A stretch of 64,000 nucleotides of DNA from Phyllobacterium phragmitis (GTDB lineage: Bacteria > Pseudomonadota > Alphaproteobacteria > Rhizobiales > Rhizobiaceae). Of the stretch, positions 60,034-64,000 are shown one piece after another. The notes below the pieces were generated by a model. The model was not told the DNA's origin. It did not search any database and worked only from the letters and a program-made list of their open reading frames with translations. The stretch is taken from positions 186,001-250,000 of the forward strand of contig NZ_PVBR01000006.1 in NCBI RefSeq assembly GCF_002980495.1. Reading direction: 5' to 3'. A program made the translations under genes and the position numbers. How positions within the stretch are numbered: position 1 is the first letter of the stretch; each line of letters begins with the position of its first letter.

Positions 60034-61172
60034 CCGGCACCTCCTACGAGGTTATGTTCCGGTGCGATCTGCACCGCGAGTTTAATAAGTCGGCGATCGT
60101 CAATGACGCGGTCCCGGGAGGCGGCCAGTTGGCGCATAATATTGGCTGCCTCGTCCAGGGAAACCACGTGAGTAATCAGTTCTCGATAGCGCAGTGGATG
60201 CTTTGTCAATTCTGCGGCTGCATCGCTTAGATGCTTATTGGCAACACCGCGGTGGCCCATTAGACATACCTTCGTCCCGGTGATCGTTGAAACGGTGACT
60301 TGTACGGCGGGATTAGGGGAGCCTGCGCAGTTCGCGGCACGGATCTGGGGCAGGTTGACATCCGGCAGTAGTGGGCTCACAGCATCTGGCGACAGGCCGC
60401 CGAGCAGGTCGATTACAAGTTCTCCGCGGAGGTTGTGTAGCGCAGTATCCAAGCACAACAAGGTCGCATCGCGTGGAGTGGCTAACAGTACAGCGACTCG
60501 CTCATCCGCAGGCAGCTCAGACAGGAACTGCGCACCTTTTGTATCGTGTAGAACGCAGTGAACAGCCGGCACCGGATGGTTGCTGCTCCAATCCATACCT
60601 CGCTTGGTATGGTGCATGTGCACGATTCGAGTAGTCACGCCCAGCAGTTCGACGGCGGCACGTACCGCGATATGCCCAATCACGCCGTCACCGAATACCA
60701 CTAGCGTGTGCGGACGATGCTCGGCCAGCAGGCGGAGTCCGTACTGGACCACCGCCAAGGGTTCCAGCAACGTTGAAATTTCCGTGTTAACGATCTCACA
60801 TAGCGGAAGCACCAACCCGTTGCACACTGCGGAGCGAGGGATAAGCACGCGCTCCTGCAACAACCCGTCAACATTGTGGCCGAGCAGAAAGGATGGATCA
60901 TCGCGGTGAGTAGGGTTGATGCAGACTAGGGTGCCCGGCGTTAGCCTCTCGGGTACACCACTACCGGCGCTGACCACTCGGGCGACACCCTCGTGCCCGA
61001 TGATAGGAGTCGGGTCGGAACGCAACCCGCGCAATATCTGGATGTCAGTGCCGCACAGCCCCGCATAGAGGGGAGCCACCAGCAGTTCGTAGTCATTTGG
61101 TATCGGTGTCGGGCGTTTTAACACAGAGATCGTTCTATTCGCCCGGACCACTGCGCGATGCGAGGCTCTCAT
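60030..61172 (-). CDS. Zinc-type alcohol dehydrogenase (MDR superfamily), cyclitol dehydrogenase candidate
   Basis: Medium-chain dehydrogenase of 380 residues. The catalytic-zinc segment is YAGLCGTDIQILRG, with GHEGVARVVSAGSG after it, LLEPLAVVQYG, and the nucleotide-binding VVFGDGVIGHIAVRAAVEL. Sequences with this layout oxidise polyols and cyclitols. It overlaps the kinase gene and the SDR gene by 4 bases each. Two MDR enzymes and an SDR in one operon suggest several redox steps on the ring. Confidence 0.85.
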   Translation of the reverse strand: MRASHRAVVRANRTISVLKRPTPIPNDYELLVAPLYAGLCGTDIQILRGLRSDPTPIIGHEGVARVVSAGSGVPERLTPGTLVCINPTHRDDPSFLLGHNVDGLLQERVLIPRSAVCNGLVLPLCEIVNTEISTLLEPLAVVQYGLRLLAEHRPHTLVVFGDGVIGHIAVRAAVELLGVTTRIVHMHHTKRGMDWSSNHPVPAVHCVLHDTKGAQFLSELPADERVAVLLATPRDATLLCLDTALHNLRGELVIDLLGGLSPDAVSPLLPDVNLPQIRAANCAGSPNPAVQVTVSTITGTKVCLMGHRGVANKHLSDAAAELTKHPLRYRELITHVVSLDEAANIMRQLAASRDRVIDDRRLIKLAVQIAPEHNLVGGAG

Positions 61173-62191
61173 TTCGCCCTCGCCATCAGTGCTGCGATGC
61201 CCGCGCCGACGAGGCAGTCAGTCTCATAGACCACGATCCGGTCTGCAGCCCAATTCGGATTGTATTTGCTGGTTAGGTAGAGGCCGTGGCTACTTAGATG
61301 TTGCAGGATCGCATCTCTGTACTGCACGCCGAGCGCTATCGCGACACCGCCAGTTAGAACAATCCGGTCCAGGTCGGGGTCTAGGCACAGCGCGGTTCGC
61401 AATATGTCGGCGATAGGAGCAGTCACCGCGTCAAGCAATTTCGTAGCCAAACTGTCTTGCGCAACCACCGCAGATTTGAACGCCTCCTCCAAGGACAACC
61501 CTTCTGCGAGCGCAAGGCCAAGCAATGATGTGGCCCAGTCTTGCGGACGTTTCACCCGCAGACTCTGAGCCATCTGCGCGATGCCAGGGCCCGACGAGTA
61601 AGCAGATAAATGGCCTGGTTTTCCACAATCGCAGTTTAGGACGAGCGGTTCGCCGAAGAGAACGGCAGACGCTGGCAGGTGGCCGATCTCACCCTGCAAT
61701 CCGCTGGCATCCACAGGAATCCGCATCGTGCTACGATCAATCGTACGGGCAGCGATGCCGGTACTGATGGTCACCAGCATAACCTTTCGATCCTGCGCAC
61801 AAAGCGGCGACGATGCAACATCCAGCAGCGCTGCCGTCACATCGTTGACTATGTGCCAGTCAACATCCGTCCTTCTGCGAGAAAGCACGTCCAAAAGGTC
61901 GAACGGCACATCATATGCACCCCATAATGGTGCGGAGGCATATACTGTGCCGTTGAGCTGATTTAATGCTGCGCCAAAGGAAACGCCGACCACTGCGTCG
62001 GGCTCATCAGGTACAAGCTTGCAAATCGCGTCAACTAGGCGCTTTCGTAATTGGGGAGCCGGCAGTTCCGGATGACGACGAAAGTTGGGGGTGTGTGAAC
62101 TGCACCGGTCGCGCACGCCGTTCTCACGAGTCCATCTCGCCCATCGCAGATGTGTCCCGCCTACGTCGATCACTGTGAACATGGACGTCAC
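61169..62191 (-). CDS. ROK-family sugar/cyclitol kinase
   Basis: Kinase of 340 residues. ATP site VIDVGGTHLRWARW at the start, catalytic aspartate region VNDVTAALLD, GEIGHLPAS, and the ROK zinc-like segment LNCDCGKPGHLSAYSSG. ROK-type C7-cyclitol kinases phosphorylate valiolone-type rings in acarbose and validamycin-like routes; position next to the cyclase gene suggests that role. The GTG at 62191 overlaps the cyclase stop (GTGA); an ATG at 62182 is the alternative. Glucokinase activity cannot be excluded. Confidence 0.83.
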   Translation of the reverse strand: MTSMFTVIDVGGTHLRWARWTRENGVRDRCSSHTPNFRRHPELPAPQLRKRLVDAICKLVPDEPDAVVGVSFGAALNQLNGTVYASAPLWGAYDVPFDLLDVLSRRRTDVDWHIVNDVTAALLDVASSPLCAQDRKVMLVTISTGIAARTIDRSTMRIPVDASGLQGEIGHLPASAVLFGEPLVLNCDCGKPGHLSAYSSGPGIAQMAQSLRVKRPQDWATSLLGLALAEGLSLEEAFKSAVVAQDSLATKLLDAVTAPIADILRTALCLDPDLDRIVLTGGVAIALGVQYRDAILQHLSSHGLYLTSKYNPNWAADRIVVYETDCLVGAGIAALMARAK

Positions 62192-63405
62192 AACACTGTC
62201 GCCTGTTCGCGCAAGTGCTGACGCTCAGCTATGAAATCAAGGGCCTTCGTCAACTCTCCAGACGTGAGGTCGTTGACGAAAGTTGCCGCACCGATGCCAT
62301 TGGTCAACGGTATCCGCTGTAGACCATCGCGATGTTTCACTGTGTCGGCTAGCGCCTTTTCAAGCAAGTCCTGCTCGAAAATAGGGTGGGTTATGGGCAA
62401 TCCGGATTTGCCTATAAGTGCGATCGCCCGATCAGCTTCCTCATCGGTGAGCAACGCTCGGCCTTTGGCTAATGCGACGCACAGGGCCATGTCCACCGCC
62501 ACGGCCTCCCCGTGCAGTAGTGTCGGGGTGGCCAGTAGCTCAAGTGATGGGCTGAAAGTGTGACCGTAATCCACGCAACGAGCCAATTCGGCTTCCCAAA
62601 GGTTGGGTTCGAGTTCGGCCAGCATGCCAGCAATGGCGCGAGACATAATTTCTCTAATGGTGAGATCGTCAGAAGCAAATGCTCCCGGCGTGAGATGAGA
62701 TGAGATAGAATCGAGCAACTCAAACAAAGCGCGGTCTTTGATGAGCGCCATTTTTATGATTTCTGCGACACCATTCGAGATATGACGCTGATTCAAGCTG
62801 CCTAAGAAGCTCGTATCGATAAGCGCAGAAGATGGTGCGAAATAACTGCCAAGTCGGTTTTTGTGATCGCCATGGTTGACGCCCGTTTTGATCCCGATGC
62901 CAGCATCAATCTGCCCCATCAGCGTCGTCGGGATTCGGATATAGGGTACGCCGCGCCGGTAGAGGCTGGATGCGAAGCCTACAACATCCAGCAGCACCCC
63001 GCCCCCAATGCCGACTACTACCTCACCACGGCGCAGAAGGCCTGCATCAGCCATCGACTTAGTGACTTCTATCGCTGATTCCATGTTCTTGTTAATTTCA
63101 TCGCCAGATAGTATCTTCCAAGAGATGTCGAAATTCCATGAGCCAAAGTAAATCTTAAGTTTATCTCCATACAAGTCGAAAACCATACTGTCGATGACGA
63201 CTAGTCTTTTAGTTTTATCATTATTGTTATTGTACTTGCCGCATGCGTTGGCGAGCGAGGAATTTTCAGGGTTCAAAAGACCATTCACTATAGATACGTT
63301 GTATTTGACGTCTTGGGTGGCATGCATACGCCATGTAATATCTGAATGTTTGGCAAGAGGTGTGTGTAGCGGAGCGGAAGTTGAATAAAGCGTTTGAATG
63401 TTCAT
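62188..63405 (-). CDS. Sedoheptulose-7-phosphate cyclase, 2-epi-5-epi-valiolone synthase type
   Basis: Sugar-phosphate cyclase of 405 residues, in the dehydroquinate synthase superfamily. NAD site: GIGGGVLLDVVGFASSLYRR (132-151). The diagnostic stretch DAGIGIKTGVN at 167-177, followed by KNRLGSYFAP at 182-191, has the EEVS form, different from the SVGGKTGIN...KNMIG form of dehydroquinate synthase. Zinc ligands E215, H282 (DYGHTFS) and H298 (LHGEAVA) are present. It turns sedoheptulose 7-phosphate into a C7 cyclitol, probably 2-epi-5-epi-valiolone. The first ~65 residues are A+T-rich in coding and poorly conserved. The ATG follows AGAGGTGG. It leads the five-gene overlapping cyclitol operon. 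Confidence 0.85.
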   Translation of the reverse strand: MNIQTLYSTSAPLHTPLAKHSDITWRMHATQDVKYNVSIVNGLLNPENSSLANACGKYNNNNDKTKRLVVIDSMVFDLYGDKLKIYFGSWNFDISWKILSGDEINKNMESAIEVTKSMADAGLLRRGEVVVGIGGGVLLDVVGFASSLYRRGVPYIRIPTTLMGQIDAGIGIKTGVNHGDHKNRLGSYFAPSSALIDTSFLGSLNQRHISNGVAEIIKMALIKDRALFELLDSISSHLTPGAFASDDLTIREIMSRAIAGMLAELEPNLWEAELARCVDYGHTFSPSLELLATPTLLHGEAVAVDMALCVALAKGRALLTDEEADRAIALIGKSGLPITHPIFEQDLLEKALADTVKHRDGLQRIPLTNGIGAATFVNDLTSGELTKALDFIAERQHLREQATVL

Positions 63406-63653
63406 TTTCCACCTCTTGAAGCACGGTTGAATAACAATAAGGCAGCGCCCATAGCTTACGGGCAGATCATCGAAGTTCTGCTGTTTATCGCTTCAGGATT
63501 CATTTTTCAGTTTTTGGCTTAAAACGCACCCACGTTGGTTGCTCGCCCCGTAAGTCGGATGATATTTACAACGTATTGCGGCGCAGCATAACTGGGCTTC
63601 CGGTCCGGTCTCTGATGCCTAATGTGGATGTAATCCATAAGCTGGGGGCATGT

Positions 63654-64000
63654 ATGATAGAATCACTTTCCGCGATTTCTGTGTTTGTGAAGGTCGCGCA
63701 GATGGGAAGTTTTGTGTCGGCAGGTCGCGCTTTGGGTTTGAGCGCGTCCGCAGTGGGAAAGCGTGTAACGAGCCTTGAGAGCGCTGTCGGGGCTCGGTTG
63801 TTACAGCGCAATACTCGACGGATTTCGTTGACGTATGAGGGGGAACGCTTTCTTGGTCACGCACGGCGCATACTTGAAGAAATAGAAGAAATGCAGAATG
63901 CAATGCATTCTTCAAATGAAGATCCGAATGGAAAACTAAGAATAAGTATAGCGCCAATTCCTAATTTATTTATTGATAAGTTTTATGTATTTTTGGAGAA
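63654..64000 (+). CDS. LysR-family regulator (N-terminal part; runs off the window)
   Basis: The first 115 codons of a LysR regulator. The winged helix is complete: ESLSAISVFVKVAQMGSFVSAGRALGLSASAVGKRVTSLESAVGARLLQRNTRRISLT, and the linker helix and start of the effector domain follow. It is divergent from the cyclitol operon across a 248-base gap, so it may control it. The effector domain is cut by the edge. Confidence 0.87.
   Translation, partial: MIESLSAISVFVKVAQMGSFVSAGRALGLSASAVGKRVTSLESAVGARLLQRNTRRISLTYEGERFLGHARRILEEIEEMQNAMHSSNEDPNGKLRISIAPIPNLFIDKFYVFLE

Overview
The window looks like an accessory replicon (large plasmid or integrated conjugative element) of an alphaproteobacterium of the Rhizobiales. 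The main clue is a convergent traM/traR pair of the kind that controls Ti- and rhizobial-plasmid conjugation. It sits beside a three-subunit opine-oxidase-like dehydrogenase and many ABC importers for nitrogen compounds. I saw no rRNA or tRNA gene, no CRISPR array, no replication gene and no luxI-type synthase.

Layout. (1) 1-8.4 kb: a tandemly duplicated cassette of ornithine-cyclodeaminase-family enzyme, RidA-family protein and FAD amine oxidase, led by an APC permease and divergent from an AraC-type regulator. (2) 8.5-17.1 kb: a peptide-type ABC importer with a decayed aldehyde dehydrogenase at its end and a second AraC-type regulator. (3) 17.2-20.4 kb: a fused flavin monooxygenase/old-yellow-enzyme protein of the 2-aminobenzoyl-CoA monooxygenase/reductase type, with a MarR regulator. 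(4) 21.0-22.8 kb: a group II intron whose ends can be placed. (5) 23.0-24.0 kb: traM and traR. (6) 24.3-27.8 kb: opine-oxidase-like genes and a RidA protein. (7) 27.8-39.1 kb: phosphonopyruvate hydrolase, its aminotransferase and a LysR regulator, divergent from a peptide-type ABC importer, an FAD oxidase and an M24 peptidase-family enzyme. (8) 39.1-46.1 kb: a truncated phosphodiesterase copy, a second closely related LysR, and an alkaline-phosphatase-superfamily phosphodiesterase with a Ugp-like importer. (9) 46.2-53.0 kb: a phosphonate biosynthesis operon of PEP mutase, aminotransferase, PntC-like nucleotidyltransferase, PssA-like CDP-alcohol phosphotransferase, a second PLP enzyme and an EamA exporter. 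(10) 53.3-55.3 kb: a GntR regulator, a lone FCD-like protein and an AlaX-type editing protein. (11) 55.9-63.4 kb: a C7-cyclitol operon starting with a sedoheptulose-7-phosphate cyclase of the 2-epi-5-epi-valiolone synthase type, followed by a ROK kinase, two alcohol dehydrogenases, an SDR, a TIM-barrel epimerase-like protein and an MFS exporter; a divergent LysR gene runs off the right edge.

How it may work together. The replicon encodes enzymes that make phosphonopyruvate (PEP mutase) and others that destroy it (phosphonopyruvate hydrolase). Each has its own aminotransferase, so phosphonoalanine is a plausible shared intermediate. The biosynthetic operon has no phosphonopyruvate decarboxylase. 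A nucleotidyltransferase plus a phosphatidylserine-synthase-like enzyme suggests a CMP-activated phosphonate placed on a lipid. The catabolic side has importers, a phosphodiesterase, an amidase-like enzyme and an oxidase that could take such a conjugate apart. Beside TraR/TraM and an opine oxidase this resembles the opine economy of Ti plasmids, but that reading is inference. The cyclitol operon is a second specialised-metabolite locus that may or may not share regulation with the phosphonate operon.

Structural points: a perfect 20-bp inverted repeat inside the opine-oxidase-like gene, paired 24-bp operator-like palindromes between pepM and the GntR gene, a shared sequence box upstream of the two LysR-controlled operons, and several gene remnants.
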